Part shown: piece by piece, positions 43,923 through 54,097 of the stretch | How positions within the stretch are numbered: the first letter of the stretch is position 1 | Layout: every line of letters begins with the position of its first letter | NCBI GenBank assembly: GCA_965203865.1 | Contig: OZ241916.1 | Coordinates: 372,001-436,000 of the forward strand | From: G965200765 sp965203865 | GTDB lineage: Bacteria > Pseudomonadota > Gammaproteobacteria > Arenicellales > JAJDZL01 | Direction: 5' to 3' | Length of the DNA stretch: 64,000 bases | The notes under the pieces: generated by a model | Database searches by the model: none | The model's input: only the letters and a program-made list of their open reading frames with translations | Told to the model about the DNA's origin: nothing | Position numbers and translations under genes: made by a program

Positions 43923-44903
43923 ATGTATCAAAAAAACAAGGTTCTATATCTGTTCCCGGGGCAAGGCTCCCAGTATTCAGGAATTGGTTCCGATCTGGCA
44001 GGTGAATTTTCTGTGGCCAAAGATATCTACGATGAAGCAAGTAGCGTACTTGGTTACGACATGGCTGAACTGTCTTTCAACGATGTTGAAAATAAAATCA
44101 ACCTGACTCGGTATACACAACCAGTACTGCTGACCCATTCGTTTGCATGCCTGAAAATTTTTCTGAGTCAAATGAGCGAAGCCATAGCACCTGCATTTGC
44201 GTGCGGACACAGTCTTGGTGAATACACTGCATTGGTATCCGCTGACTCGATTGATTTTGCTTCTGCACTTCGGCTCGTTGCAAAACGAGGAGAACTGATG
44301 GGCGACTACGGAGAGGGAGAAATGCTTGCACTTCCTCTATCAAGAAGCGATCTTGAGCCTTGGGCAAAGAAGCATGATTGCGCGATTGCCGCATGCAATT
44401 TACCTGAGCAAACAGTGGCAGGGGGCAAAGCCGAGCATTTGGATGCACTCGCAGCAGACATTGAAGCCGAGTTCTCTGGAAAGTCAGGTGTCCGATTGAA
44501 AACTGAAGGTGCGTTTCATACATGCTATATGAATGAAGCAGCAAGCCGCTTTAAAGAAGTTCTCGAAGGTGAAGAGTTTGCTCCACCCAGGTTTCCAGTC
44601 GCTTCCAACTATACTGGCAGTTTTCACGATGGAAATTCCAATTGCATTCGGCAAAATTTATACTGCCAATTGTTTCATCCGGTCCTTTACTATGAAAACC
44701 TGATGATAGTCGCAGAATCTGGTGTGGATACTGTGATCGAATTTGGAGGAGGTTTGGGGCAAGGCAACGACCCAAGTTCAAAGCGTCCAAATCTTGCAGG
44801 AACAATAATGCGAGCCTATCGGCGAATAAGCCCCAGACCCAAGTACTATTCTGTAATCAATCAGAAGTCGCTAGAAGAAACTTTAAAAGCCCTGAATAGT
44901 TGA
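43923..44903 (+). CDS. FabD-like malonyl/acyl-CoA transacylase
   Basis: A 326-residue acyltransferase: FPGQGSQYSGIGSDL, catalytic serine in CGHSLGEYTALV (about residue 92) and active histidine in GAFHTCYM (about 199). It resembles FabD, which moves malonyl groups to acyl carrier protein. It lacks fatty-acid synthesis neighbours such as fabH and fabG, and has an unusual tail (GGGLGQGNDPSSKRPNLAGTI). A role with another acyl-CoA is therefore possible. It converges with mce, 10 bases apart. Confidence 0.82.
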   Translation: MYQKNKVLYLFPGQGSQYSGIGSDLAGEFSVAKDIYDEASSVLGYDMAELSFNDVENKINLTRYTQPVLLTHSFACLKIFLSQMSEAIAPAFACGHSLGEYTALVSADSIDFASALRLVAKRGELMGDYGEGEMLALPLSRSDLEPWAKKHDCAIAACNLPEQTVAGGKAEHLDALAADIEAEFSGKSGVRLKTEGAFHTCYMNEAASRFKEVLEGEEFAPPRFPVASNYTGSFHDGNSNCIRQNLYCQLFHPVLYYENLMIVAESGVDTVIEFGGGLGQGNDPSSKRPNLAGTIMRAYRRISPRPKYYSVINQKSLEETLKALNS

Positions 44904-44913
44904 ATCGTCAGAT

Positions 44914-45318
44914 TCAAACTTGCTCGATTTCGATCAGAGTCCCGGCAAAGTCCTTGGGATGTAAAAACAAGACAGGCTTCCCATGCGCACCGATTTTCGG
45001 CTTCCCGTCGCCCAGGATTCTCATCCCCTTGGAAACAAGCTTATCCCTCGCACTCTCAATATCGTCCACTTCGAAACACAGATGATGAATTCCGCCAGAA
45101 GAATTCCGTTCAAGAAAGCCGGCAATCGGTGAATTTTCTCCGAGCGGATGCAATAGTTCGATCTTGCTGTTGGGCAGATTGACGAATACAGTGGTTACAC
45201 CGTGTTCCGGCATTGGTACTGGTTCAGACACATCCGCTCCCATTACAGATCTGTACAACTCGCTAGCAGCTTCCAAGTCTGGCACAGCTATGGCGACGTG
45301 ATTCAATTTTCCGATCAT
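44914..45318 (-). CDS. mce: Methylmalonyl-CoA epimerase
   Basis: A 134-residue glyoxalase-fold protein that inverts (S)- to (R)-methylmalonyl-CoA for the mutase. Family motifs are KLNHVAIAVPDLEAASELYRSVMG (metal histidine), IELLHPLGENSPIAGFLERNSSGGIHHLCFEVDDI (metal histidine) and PVLFLHPKDFAGTLIEIEQ (metal glutamate). It is the last gene of prpE-mcm-pccB-pccA-mce and starts two bases after pccA. Confidence 0.94.
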   Translation of the reverse strand: MIGKLNHVAIAVPDLEAASELYRSVMGADVSEPVPMPEHGVTTVFVNLPNSKIELLHPLGENSPIAGFLERNSSGGIHHLCFEVDDIESARDKLVSKGMRILGDGKPKIGAHGKPVLFLHPKDFAGTLIEIEQV

Positions 45319-45320
45319 AT

Positions 45321-47312
45321 CTAAGCCTGTTCAAATTCAATGATAGGCTGGTCAGCTGCGAGACTGTCCCCTACTTCAGAAAGAACCTCCACAACTATGC
45401 TGTCTCGTTCAGCGCGTAAAACATTTTCCATTTTCATCGCTTCTACAATTGCCACAGCTTCGCCCGCTTTAACTTTTTGGCCTTTGCCAACACTGATGCT
45501 AACGAGCAGTCCAGGCATTGGGGATTTCAAGTAAGGAGATTCTGCGTCTGATTCAACTACAAGCATGTGCTCGTTGTAATGCGCAACCTTTTCAGATAGT
45601 ACTTTAACGAACAACCGTTGCCCCTGATAATCGATTTGGTAGGTAATACCTTTACGGGTCACTTGCAGAACAAAATTTTCACCGTCCAGTTTTCCGTCAA
45701 ACAATGTGCTTCCCGGTTTCCAATTGTGTTCAATTAATTTTGTACTTTCCTGATATTGCAGACTATGTCCATTTTCTGCTTCTTCAATATGAACGGGATA
45801 TTGTTCATTGTTGATAATTGCAATCCAGCTTTTCCCGGGAGACCATGTGCGCGAATCAAAATGCCCGTCGAATTGCGCCGACTGAAGAAGCGCCATATAG
45901 TTCACAATTGTGGAAACCATTGCAATCAAATCAATATTCGCACACTCGGCTGTTTCGCAGTTGTATCCGTCGGGGAATTTTTGTTCTATGTAGTTCGTAC
46001 TCATGTCTCCTTGTACAACCGCCGGGTCCCGGATTAGTGCCTGCAGAAAAGGAATGTTGTTGATCACTCCTGAAATATGATACCGGTCCAGCGAAATCGC
46101 CATCAGAGCTAGAGCCTCTTCCCTTGTGTTCCCATAAACGATCAGCTTGGCAATAATAGGATCGTAGTAAACCGGGACTTCGCCCCCCTCATACACGCCT
46201 GTGTCTACCCGTACATGACTACTTTCCTCTGGAGGACGATAGCGAATCAGGCGACCTATGGAAGGCAGAAAATTTCGAGCCGGGTCCTCAGCGTAAATTC
46301 GGGATTCAATGGACCATCCGGAAATCTGGACGCTTGATTGTTCTAGCGCGAGTGCCTCGCCTGACGCGATTCGAATCATCCATTCAACTAGATCCAGTCC
46401 GGTTGTATATTCAGTAACCGGGTGCTCTACCTGCAGTCTTGTATTCATTTCCAGAAAATAGAATTTCCGGTCCTTGTCAACTACAAATTCCACTGTCCCC
46501 GCAGATACGTAGTTTACTGCCTTTGCAAGTGCAACCGCCTGCTCCCCAATTGCACTTCTTGTTGCATCGTCCAAAAACGGAGATGGCGCCTCTTCAATCA
46601 CTTTTTGATGCCGCCGTTGCAGCGAGCATTCTCGTTCTCCCAGATAGACAGTGTTTCCAAACAGGTCGGCCAGAATCTGTATTTCAATGTGCCGCGGGTC
46701 TTCAATGTATTTCTCGACAAACACCCGGTCATCACCAAACTGTGTCTTGGCTTCGCTGGTAGATCGTTCAAACCCTTCAGCGCATTCCTCGTCGCTATAA
46801 GCAAGTCGCATACCCTTGCCACCGCCGGCTCCGGCCGGCTTGAGCATGACGGGATAGCCAATCTTTTGCGCCAGCTCCACAGCATGGCCGGGATTTTGTA
46901 TTACATCGTCAAAGCCGGGAATCACGTTCACATTTGCATCCCGGGCTATTTTTTTGGAAGTGATTTTGTCTCCCATCGCAGTAATGGCTTCTGGTCCTGG
47001 CCCGATAAACTGAATGCCTTCATCTGACAGTTGTTGGCAAAAATCAGTATTTTCAGACAAGAATCCATAGCCGGGGTGTACGGCTTCTGCACCCGTTTTC
47101 TTGCAGGCATCAATGATTGAATCGATTTTCAGATAGCTTTCAACTGCTGGCGGCGGTCCGATATTGACTGCTTCGTCAGCACTGCGAGTATGAAGGGCAG
47201 CTGAATCTGCGTCGGAGTAGATCGCTACGGTTTGAATCCCCATCCGCTTTGCCGTTCGAATTACACGGCAGGCGATTTCCCCGCGATTCGCAATCAGGAT
47301 TTTACGAAACAT
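45321..47312 (-). CDS. pccA: Acetyl/propionyl-CoA carboxylase alpha subunit (biotin carboxylase with BCCP)
   Basis: A 663-residue subunit. The biotin carboxylase core has FRKILIANRGEIACRVIRTAKRMG and AGAGGGKGMRLAYSDEE (ATP-grasp), MNTRLQVEHPVTEYTTG, and a linker of about 450-590. The C-terminal biotinyl domain has the lysine in EAMKMENVL. With pccB it converts propionyl-CoA to methylmalonyl-CoA; acetyl-CoA or methylcrotonyl-CoA specificity is not excluded by this subunit alone. Its place between pccB and mce makes the propionyl role by far the likeliest. Confidence 0.93.
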   Translation of the reverse strand: MFRKILIANRGEIACRVIRTAKRMGIQTVAIYSDADSAALHTRSADEAVNIGPPPAVESYLKIDSIIDACKKTGAEAVHPGYGFLSENTDFCQQLSDEGIQFIGPGPEAITAMGDKITSKKIARDANVNVIPGFDDVIQNPGHAVELAQKIGYPVMLKPAGAGGGKGMRLAYSDEECAEGFERSTSEAKTQFGDDRVFVEKYIEDPRHIEIQILADLFGNTVYLGERECSLQRRHQKVIEEAPSPFLDDATRSAIGEQAVALAKAVNYVSAGTVEFVVDKDRKFYFLEMNTRLQVEHPVTEYTTGLDLVEWMIRIASGEALALEQSSVQISGWSIESRIYAEDPARNFLPSIGRLIRYRPPEESSHVRVDTGVYEGGEVPVYYDPIIAKLIVYGNTREEALALMAISLDRYHISGVINNIPFLQALIRDPAVVQGDMSTNYIEQKFPDGYNCETAECANIDLIAMVSTIVNYMALLQSAQFDGHFDSRTWSPGKSWIAIINNEQYPVHIEEAENGHSLQYQESTKLIEHNWKPGSTLFDGKLDGENFVLQVTRKGITYQIDYQGQRLFVKVLSEKVAHYNEHMLVVESDAESPYLKSPMPGLLVSISVGKGQKVKAGEAVAIVEAMKMENVLRAERDSIVVEVLSEVGDSLAADQPIIEFEQA

Positions 47313-47329
47313 TTTTCCGGCAACTCATT

Positions 47330-48862
47330 CTACAAGGGGATATTTCCATGCTTGCGCCAAGGATTATCAAGTTTCTTGCCGCGTAGCATCGCAAGAGAAC
47401 GGCAAACTCTTTGCCGGGTGTCACTGGGCATAATTACGTCGTCGATAAATCCGCGGCTGGCGGCAACAAACGGATTTGCGAATTTTTCTCTGTACTCCTC
47501 GGTTCGCAATGCAATCTTTTCCTCATCTCCCAAGTCCGAACGAAAAATAATTTCAACTGCCCCCTTGGGGCCCATCACTGCAATCTCGGAGCTTGGCCAA
47601 GCAAAATTGACATCGCCTCGAAGATGCTTTGAACTCATCACATCATAAGCGCCGCCGTATGCTTTGCGAGTGATCACGGTAACTTTCGGAATGGTGGCTT
47701 CAGCATACGCATAGAGAAGCTTGGCTCCATGCTTGATAATGCCGCCATGCTCCTGGGCTGTGCCCGGCATAAATCCGGGAACATCAACAAAAGTCAAAAC
47801 CGGAATCTGAAACGCATCGCAAAATCGAACAAACCGCGCCGCCTTCAAAGAAGAATGAATATCCAGGCAGCCCGCAAGTACAAGCGGCTGGTTCGCAACA
47901 ACGCCTACGGTCTCGCCCTCCATGCGTACAAATCCGATAACAATATTCTTTGCATGGTCCGGCTTGAGCTCGAAAAACTCTTCGTTGTCGGCGATTTTGG
48001 TGATGAGTTCCTTCATGTCGTACGGCTGATTGGGGTCGCTTGGCACCAGCGTATCCAATGACGGTTCAATGCGGTCCGCCGAATCTCCAGTTTGATGAAT
48101 TGGAGCAGGGTGCTTGTTGCTGGCCGGCAGGTAGTCGAAAAAACGTCGCATCATCAAACATGCTTCAATATCGTTCTCAAACGCGCCGTCTGCAACACCG
48201 GACTTTACGGTATGGGCCGAAGCACCGCCAAGTTGCTCTGCACTCACCTCTTCGTGGGTGACGGTTTTGGTTACATCCGGTCCGGTTACAAACATGTAGG
48301 AGCTGTTACGTACCATGAAGATAAAATCTGTTATTGCCGGAGAGTAAACTGCGCCGCCTGCGCAAGGCCCCATAATCAGTGAAATCTGGGGAATAACGCC
48401 CGAAGCAAGAACATTTCTTTGAAATATATCGGCATATCCGCCAAGAGATGCAACACCTTCCTGTATGCGCGCACCCCCTGAATCATTGATCCCGATTACA
48501 GGAGCCCCGACCTTGATTGCCTGGTCCATGATTTTGCCGATTTTCTCGGCATGCGCTTCAGAAAGCGAGCCCCCGTAAACTGTGAAATCCTGACTGAATA
48601 CAAATACAAGACGACCATGAATAGTTCCATAACCGGTTACAACTCCGTCTCCGGGGATTTTGTTGTCCGCCATGCCGAAGTCCGTGCAACGGTGCTCGAC
48701 GAACATGTCCCACTCCTCGAAACTGTTTTCATCCAGAAGCAGGTCAATTCGCTCACGCGCCGTAAGTCTTCCCTTTTTGTGCTGGGCTTCTATTCTCTTT
48801 TCGCCGCCGCCCTCGCGGGCCGCTGACCGTTTTGCTTCCAGTTTGTCAAGGATACTTTGCAT
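47330..48862 (-). CDS. pccB: Propionyl-CoA carboxylase beta subunit
   Basis: A 510-residue carboxyltransferase. It has KKGRLTARERIDLLLDENSFEEWDMFVEHR, IGINDSGGARIQEGVASLGGYADIF, GPCAGGAVYSPAITDFI and MSSKHLRGDVNFAWPSSEIAVMGPKGAVEII. These are the oxyanion glycine loops and the propionyl-specific AxxGD-type region. The length is normal. It follows mcm by 23 bases. Confidence 0.94.
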   Translation of the reverse strand: MQSILDKLEAKRSAAREGGGEKRIEAQHKKGRLTARERIDLLLDENSFEEWDMFVEHRCTDFGMADNKIPGDGVVTGYGTIHGRLVFVFSQDFTVYGGSLSEAHAEKIGKIMDQAIKVGAPVIGINDSGGARIQEGVASLGGYADIFQRNVLASGVIPQISLIMGPCAGGAVYSPAITDFIFMVRNSSYMFVTGPDVTKTVTHEEVSAEQLGGASAHTVKSGVADGAFENDIEACLMMRRFFDYLPASNKHPAPIHQTGDSADRIEPSLDTLVPSDPNQPYDMKELITKIADNEEFFELKPDHAKNIVIGFVRMEGETVGVVANQPLVLAGCLDIHSSLKAARFVRFCDAFQIPVLTFVDVPGFMPGTAQEHGGIIKHGAKLLYAYAEATIPKVTVITRKAYGGAYDVMSSKHLRGDVNFAWPSSEIAVMGPKGAVEIIFRSDLGDEEKIALRTEEYREKFANPFVAASRGFIDDVIMPSDTRQRVCRSLAMLRGKKLDNPWRKHGNIPL

Positions 48863-48885
48863 AAACTACGCCTGTATGGTTCAAG

Positions 48886-51045
48886 CTATCGTCTGGCAAT
48901 TTTTGATGTATTGCCTGAAATCATTTCAAGCACTTCCGGCACGGTATCCAGAATTCGTGTTCCGGGGCCGTACACTGCAGCAACGCCCTCCGCTTTCAAC
49001 TTTTCGACATCCGCAGGTGGAACAACGCCGCCGCAAATCACAACAATATGACCGAACCCCTCTTTCCTCAGGCATTCTATAACTTGAGGTACAAGTGTTC
49101 TGTGCCCGCCCGCCTGCGTTGAAATTCCAATCAAATGAACATCATTGTCCATCGCCTGCCTTGCAACTTCCAAAGGTGTTTGAAACAATGCGCCGATATC
49201 CACTTCAAAGCCAAAGTCGGCATATGCAGTTGCAATGACTTTAGCTCCGCGGTCATGGCCATCCTGACCAATCTTTGCAACGAGTGCGCGAGGTCGGCGC
49301 TGGTATTTTTGAGTAAATTGCTCAACCTTGCCACGGACGGCTTCAAGCTCGTCCGAATTTGCCACTGCTGCTCCGTAAACTCCACTGATTGCCTTGGTTT
49401 CAGCGCGGTGCTGACCAAATACTTTACTCATTGCACCAGTGATTTCTCCCACGCTTGCTCGCTGACGCGCCGCTTCAATAGACAGCTCAAGAAGTCCCCA
49501 ATCTCCGGATTCTGCACAGGCAGTCAATTGACTCAGCGCCTTCTGGCATTCTGCTTCATTACGGTTCTCGCGAACTTGCCGCAGCCGTTCGACTTGAGCC
49601 TCTCGAACCGCTTTGTTGTCAACATACAGCAAGTCGACTTCTTCATCCAGTTCACTTGCATACTTGTTGACTCCTACGATCACATCGTCTCCTGAATCCA
49701 GTCGCGCCTGTCTTCGCGCCGCTGATTCTTCAATCCTCAACTTGGGCAGGCCCGCTTCAACCGCCTTGGTCATGCCGCCCATTTTCTCTACTTCGTCGAT
49801 CAACTTTCGGGCTTCAGTCGCCAGCGATGCTGTCAGGGATTCAACGTAGTATGAACCCGCCAGCGGGTCGACTACTTTGTCAAGACCGGATTCCTCTCTC
49901 AGAATCAACTGGGTGTTGCGAGCGATTTCAGCTGAAAATTCTGTTGGCAGTGCAAGCGCCTCGTCAAACGAGTTCGTATGCAAGGACTGCGTCCCGCCCA
50001 AAACGGCTGCCAAAGCTTCGACTGTGGTTCGAATGATATTGTTATAGGGTGATTGGCTGGTCAGGCTTACCCCCGAAGTTTGACAATGTGTCCTGAGTAT
50101 CATCGACTTTATGTTCTTGGGTGCAAAGAACTGCTTCATCAATTCCGCCCAGAGCATTCTGGCCGCCCGCAGTTTCGCGGCCTCCATGAAAAGGTTCATG
50201 CCAATACAAAAGAAAAATGATAGCCGGGGAGCGAAATCGTCAACTTCCATGCCCGTGGAAAGCGCAGCTCGTACGTATTCAATTCCGTCTGCAATGGTGT
50301 ACGCCAACTCTTGTACGCAAGTTGCACCTGCCTCCTGCATGTGATAGCCGGAAATAGAAATCGGATTGAACTTCGGCATATGCTTTGACGTGTACTGAAT
50401 AATGTCTGCAACGATTCGCATTGATGCTTCCGGCGGGTAGATATAGGTATTTCGAACCATGAATTCTTTCAGAATATCGTTTTGCAACGTACCTGCAAGG
50501 CTTGCCTTGTCCGCGCCTTGCTCTTCAGCCGCTACGATAAACATGGAAAGTACAGGCAAAACTGCGCCATTCATCGTCATTGACACCGAAGTCTTTTCAA
50601 GCGGGATTCCGTCGAACAGAATCTTCATGTCTTCAACTGTGTCGATGGCAACACCAGCCTTGCCGACATCTCCGACAACGCGCTCATGGTCAGAGTCGAA
50701 CCCTCTGTGGGTCGGGAGGTCGAAGGCAACTGAAAGCCCGGTTTGGCCGGACTTCAGGTTGTTGCGATAGAAGCGATTGGATTCTTCTGCCGTTGAAAAT
50801 CCCGCATACTGCCGGAGCGTCCAGGGTCTGCCAGTGTACATGGTTGCCTTGGGTCCCCTTGTAAACGGCGGAATTCCCGGAAACGAGGGCTGATGGTGAA
50901 TGCGTTCCAGGTCATCAGCCGTATACAAGGGTTTGATTTCAATTCCTTCGGGTGTTTTCCACACCAGTTCCCCGGGGTCGCGGCCTTTCAGTTCCTTGTT
51001 TGCCAGATTTTCCCAGTCTTGAATTGAATTGTTCGAGAATTCCAT
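48886..51045 (-). CDS. mcm: Methylmalonyl-CoA mutase
   Basis: A 719-residue single-chain, adenosylcobalamin-dependent mutase that turns (R)-methylmalonyl-CoA into succinyl-CoA. The barrel domain begins after FPGIPPFTRGPKATMYTGRPWTLRQYAGF. The C-terminal cobalamin domain (about 590-719) has the cobalt-ligand histidine in GQDGHDRGAKV and GGVVPPAD. ATG at 51045 with GGAAGG ahead is preferred to an upstream start at 51144, which overlaps the prpE end by 50 bases. Confidence 0.95.
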   Translation of the reverse strand: MEFSNNSIQDWENLANKELKGRDPGELVWKTPEGIEIKPLYTADDLERIHHQPSFPGIPPFTRGPKATMYTGRPWTLRQYAGFSTAEESNRFYRNNLKSGQTGLSVAFDLPTHRGFDSDHERVVGDVGKAGVAIDTVEDMKILFDGIPLEKTSVSMTMNGAVLPVLSMFIVAAEEQGADKASLAGTLQNDILKEFMVRNTYIYPPEASMRIVADIIQYTSKHMPKFNPISISGYHMQEAGATCVQELAYTIADGIEYVRAALSTGMEVDDFAPRLSFFFCIGMNLFMEAAKLRAARMLWAELMKQFFAPKNIKSMILRTHCQTSGVSLTSQSPYNNIIRTTVEALAAVLGGTQSLHTNSFDEALALPTEFSAEIARNTQLILREESGLDKVVDPLAGSYYVESLTASLATEARKLIDEVEKMGGMTKAVEAGLPKLRIEESAARRQARLDSGDDVIVGVNKYASELDEEVDLLYVDNKAVREAQVERLRQVRENRNEAECQKALSQLTACAESGDWGLLELSIEAARQRASVGEITGAMSKVFGQHRAETKAISGVYGAAVANSDELEAVRGKVEQFTQKYQRRPRALVAKIGQDGHDRGAKVIATAYADFGFEVDIGALFQTPLEVARQAMDNDVHLIGISTQAGGHRTLVPQVIECLRKEGFGHIVVICGGVVPPADVEKLKAEGVAAVYGPGTRILDTVPEVLEMISGNTSKIARR

Positions 51046-51094
51046 TTGCCGCCTTCCGGACAGTGGGTCAGTTTCGCTCAAGTCAAGGCAGATG

Positions 51095-52990
51095 CTACTG
51101 CTTGGGGTACCCGATTCCAGCCAGAGACTCCGTAATTTCATCAAGAATTACAGGGTCGTCTATGGTTGCCGGCATTTTCCATTCCTCTGCATCTGCAATC
51201 TTTTGAATCGTTCCGCGCAGTATTTTCCCGGAACGAGTTTTGGGCAGCCGTTTCACTACGACAGCTTCCTTGAATGCGGCAACAGGACCAATTTTCTCCC
51301 GTACAAGTTTCACGCATTCTCTTGCAACATCGTCTTCACTTGTTTCGCAACCTGCGTTCAGTACCAGCAGCCCCAAAGGTATCTGTCCCTTTAGCGAGTC
51401 ATTCACACCTGTAACGGCGCATTCTGCCACATCAGGATGAGATGTCAGAACTTCTTCCATTGCTCCGGTAGACAACCTGTGGCCGGCAACATTGATAATA
51501 TCGTCAGTTCGGGACATGACGTAAACATAGTTTTCTTCATCCATGTAGCCTGCATCTGCTGTTTTATAGTAGCCCGGATGGTCGGCCAGATACGCATCAA
51601 AAAATCGCTGGCGGGCATTCCAGAGAGTTGGAAAACTTCCCGGCGGCAATGGCAGCTTGACTGCCAATGATCCGATTTCTCCGGCCTTTGCAATTTCGTT
51701 GTTTTCATCCAGCACCTGGAGATTCCAGCCCGGAGCCGGCTTGGACGGCGAACCTTCCTTGACTGGCAGTTGTTCAATTCCCATGCAGTTGGCGCAAATT
51801 GCCCACCCTGTTTCAGTTTGCCACCAATGGTCAATCACCGGCACTTGCAGTTTTTCTTCGGCCCAGTGCAAGGTATCGGGATCAGTGCGTTCACCTGCCA
51901 AAAACAAAGTCCTGAATTTGGAAAGGTCGTACTTGTTGAGATACTCTCCGTTCGGGTCTTCTTTTTTAATTGCGCGAAACGCTGTCGGCGCTGTAAACAG
52001 AGCTGCTACATCGTGGTCTGCCAGGACTCGCCAAAATGCACCAGGGTCTGGTGTTCCCACTGGCTTTCCTTCGTAGAGAATCGAAGTGTTGCCAGCAAAA
52101 AGCGGTGCATAGACGATATAAGAGTGCCCCACAACCCAGCCTACATCCGATGCGGCCCAGAACACCTCGCCCGGTTCTACACCATAGATATTCTTCATTG
52201 ACCATTTCAGGGAGACTATGTGGCCGCCGTTGTCCCGAACCACGCCCTTGGGTTGTCCGGTGGTACCGGAAGTATAGAGTATGTATAGCGGGTCGGTTGC
52301 AGCGACTGAAACACAGTCTGCAGGTTCGGCGGACTCTGTGATGTTGTTCCAGTCATGGTCGCGTCCTTCCACCATGGTCGCTTTTGCCTGATGCCTTTGC
52401 AAAATCACGCATGCGTCTGGCTTGTGAGTTGCAAGGTTGATTGCTTCGTCAAGCAACGGCTTGTACTCGACAACACGACCCGGCTCCAGTCCGCATGATG
52501 CTGCGACAATAATCGCCGGTTCGGCATCATCGATTCTTACTGCAAGTTCATTGGCCGCGAATCCTCCAAACACTACGGAATGCACCGCTCCAAGACGCGC
52601 GCATGCCAGCATGGCGACCGCTGTTTCTGGCACCATAGGCATATAAATGACAACCCTGCTGCCTTTTTCAACTCCAAGTTTCCGAAGGGCACCGGCGAAT
52701 TGCGCAGTTTCTTCAAGAAGTTTCCTGTAAGTAATATGTCGAACTTCTCCTGTCATTGCCGAATCGTAGATGATGGCATTCTGGTCGCCCCGTCCATTTT
52801 CCACATGGATATCAATGGCGTTGTAGCAGGTATTCACTTCAGCTCCGGTAAACCAGCGATAGTAAGGCTTGTCGCTGTCGTCAAGAACCTTGTCCCAGGA
52901 TTTGTACCAATGTACGGATTTTGCAATTTCACCCCAGAATTCTTCAGGATGACTAATCGATTGATTGAAAGTATCTTGGTATTGGCCCAT
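51095..52990 (-). CDS. prpE: Propionyl-CoA synthetase (PrpE)
   Basis: A 631-residue acyl-CoA synthetase. It has ILYTSGTTGQPKGVVRDNGGH (P-loop), DHWWQTETGWAI, RTDDIINVAGHRLSTG and the acetylatable lysine in RSGKILRGTI (about residue 596). The opening block WYKSWDKVLDDSDKPYYRWFTGAEVNTCYNAID is characteristic of PrpE rather than Acs. It heads the operon leading to methylmalonyl-CoA mutase, so propionate is activated and fully converted to succinyl-CoA by genes in this one unit. Confidence 0.92.
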   Translation of the reverse strand: MGQYQDTFNQSISHPEEFWGEIAKSVHWYKSWDKVLDDSDKPYYRWFTGAEVNTCYNAIDIHVENGRGDQNAIIYDSAMTGEVRHITYRKLLEETAQFAGALRKLGVEKGSRVVIYMPMVPETAVAMLACARLGAVHSVVFGGFAANELAVRIDDAEPAIIVAASCGLEPGRVVEYKPLLDEAINLATHKPDACVILQRHQAKATMVEGRDHDWNNITESAEPADCVSVAATDPLYILYTSGTTGQPKGVVRDNGGHIVSLKWSMKNIYGVEPGEVFWAASDVGWVVGHSYIVYAPLFAGNTSILYEGKPVGTPDPGAFWRVLADHDVAALFTAPTAFRAIKKEDPNGEYLNKYDLSKFRTLFLAGERTDPDTLHWAEEKLQVPVIDHWWQTETGWAICANCMGIEQLPVKEGSPSKPAPGWNLQVLDENNEIAKAGEIGSLAVKLPLPPGSFPTLWNARQRFFDAYLADHPGYYKTADAGYMDEENYVYVMSRTDDIINVAGHRLSTGAMEEVLTSHPDVAECAVTGVNDSLKGQIPLGLLVLNAGCETSEDDVARECVKLVREKIGPVAAFKEAVVVKRLPKTRSGKILRGTIQKIADAEEWKMPATIDDPVILDEITESLAGIGYPKQ

Positions 52991-53232
52991 TTTTCTTCCC
53001 TGTCGGTTGGGTAACTATCTGATTTGTGTATTGTGTTGATTCATCAAGCTGAAATTGGTATTTTGTACTTTGCGGTTCAAATGAATACAATAAGTCAGTT
53101 TATAGCGAACTGTCAAACCAGAAATCTCGCAGTGCAATTACAATTTCATTGCATATTGCTTCATTTTAACAGTTTGAACTTCGTAAATCATTCAATCGCA
53201 AGCCTTAACGTTCATGCAGGAGTAAGACATAA

Positions 53233-54009
53233 ATGAATTTTGAAAATATTATTGTTGAAACAAACGGAAATGTAGGTGTTATTACAATCAACCGTCCCCA
53301 GGTGCTGAATGCCCTTTCAAGTGCTCTGATGACGGAAATGGAAAGCGCAATCGATCAATTCGAGAACAACCCCGACATCGGGGCTCTGGTAATTACCGGT
53401 AGTGAGAAGTCGTTTGCAGCGGGTGCGGACATAGCAGAGATGAAAGACAATACGTTTGCCAAGGCCTACATGGAAAACTTTATCACCCGCAACTGGGAAC
53501 GGGTAACCACATGCCGCAAGCCAGTGATTGCCGCCGTGGCCGGTTATGCACTTGGCGGGGGTTGCGAACTTGCAATGATGTGCGATTTTATCATTGCCGG
53601 CGAAAATGCCCAGTTCGGCCAGCCAGAAATCAATTTGGGGATCATTCCCGGCGCCGGCGGTACGCAGCGTCTCACACGTGCAGTTGGCAAGTCAAAAGCA
53701 ATGGACTTGTGCTTGACAGGGCGCAGAATGGGAGCGGAAGAAGCGGAGCGTTCCGGCCTTGTGTCTCGCGTCGTGCCGGTGGATCAACTGGTCGATACCG
53801 CAATCAGCATTGCACAGGACATTGCGGAAAAGTCAAGGATCGCAGCTGCCATGACAAAAGAGACTGTTGACAAGGCTTTCGAGACCACTTTGGCGGAAGG
53901 CGTAATATTTGAACGCCGGGCGTTTCATTCAATGTTTGGAACTGACGACCAGAAAGAAGGGATGGCGGCGTTTGTGGAAAAACGCAAAGCCAACTGGAAG
54001 CACAGCTGA
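53233..54009 (+). CDS. Enoyl-CoA hydratase (crotonase family)
   Basis: A 258-residue crotonase-fold enzyme that adds water to enoyl-CoA. Both catalytic glutamates are present, in LGGGCELAMMCD and FGQPEINLGIIPGAGGTQR; the oxyanion-hole residues lie in AAGADIAEM and YALGGG. It reads divergently from prpE and is followed by the CBS/DUF294 gene after 88 bases. A decayed copy of its 3' end lies at about 58460. Confidence 0.9.
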   Translation: MNFENIIVETNGNVGVITINRPQVLNALSSALMTEMESAIDQFENNPDIGALVITGSEKSFAAGADIAEMKDNTFAKAYMENFITRNWERVTTCRKPVIAAVAGYALGGGCELAMMCDFIIAGENAQFGQPEINLGIIPGAGGTQRLTRAVGKSKAMDLCLTGRRMGAEEAERSGLVSRVVPVDQLVDTAISIAQDIAEKSRIAAAMTKETVDKAFETTLAEGVIFERRAFHSMFGTDDQKEGMAAFVEKRKANWKHS

Positions 54010-54097
54010 GTTTGAATTTAAGACAGTTTTCGATATTGTCATACCGAACGCCTGATACTCGAGATTTACAAACTTGAAAACCGGGGACTGAAAAAAT

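Noticed and set aside
51046..51144. Longer N-terminus for methylmalonyl-CoA mutase
   Set aside because: It would overlap the prpE end by 50 bases and lacks similarity to the family, while ATG 51045 has a good ribosome site.
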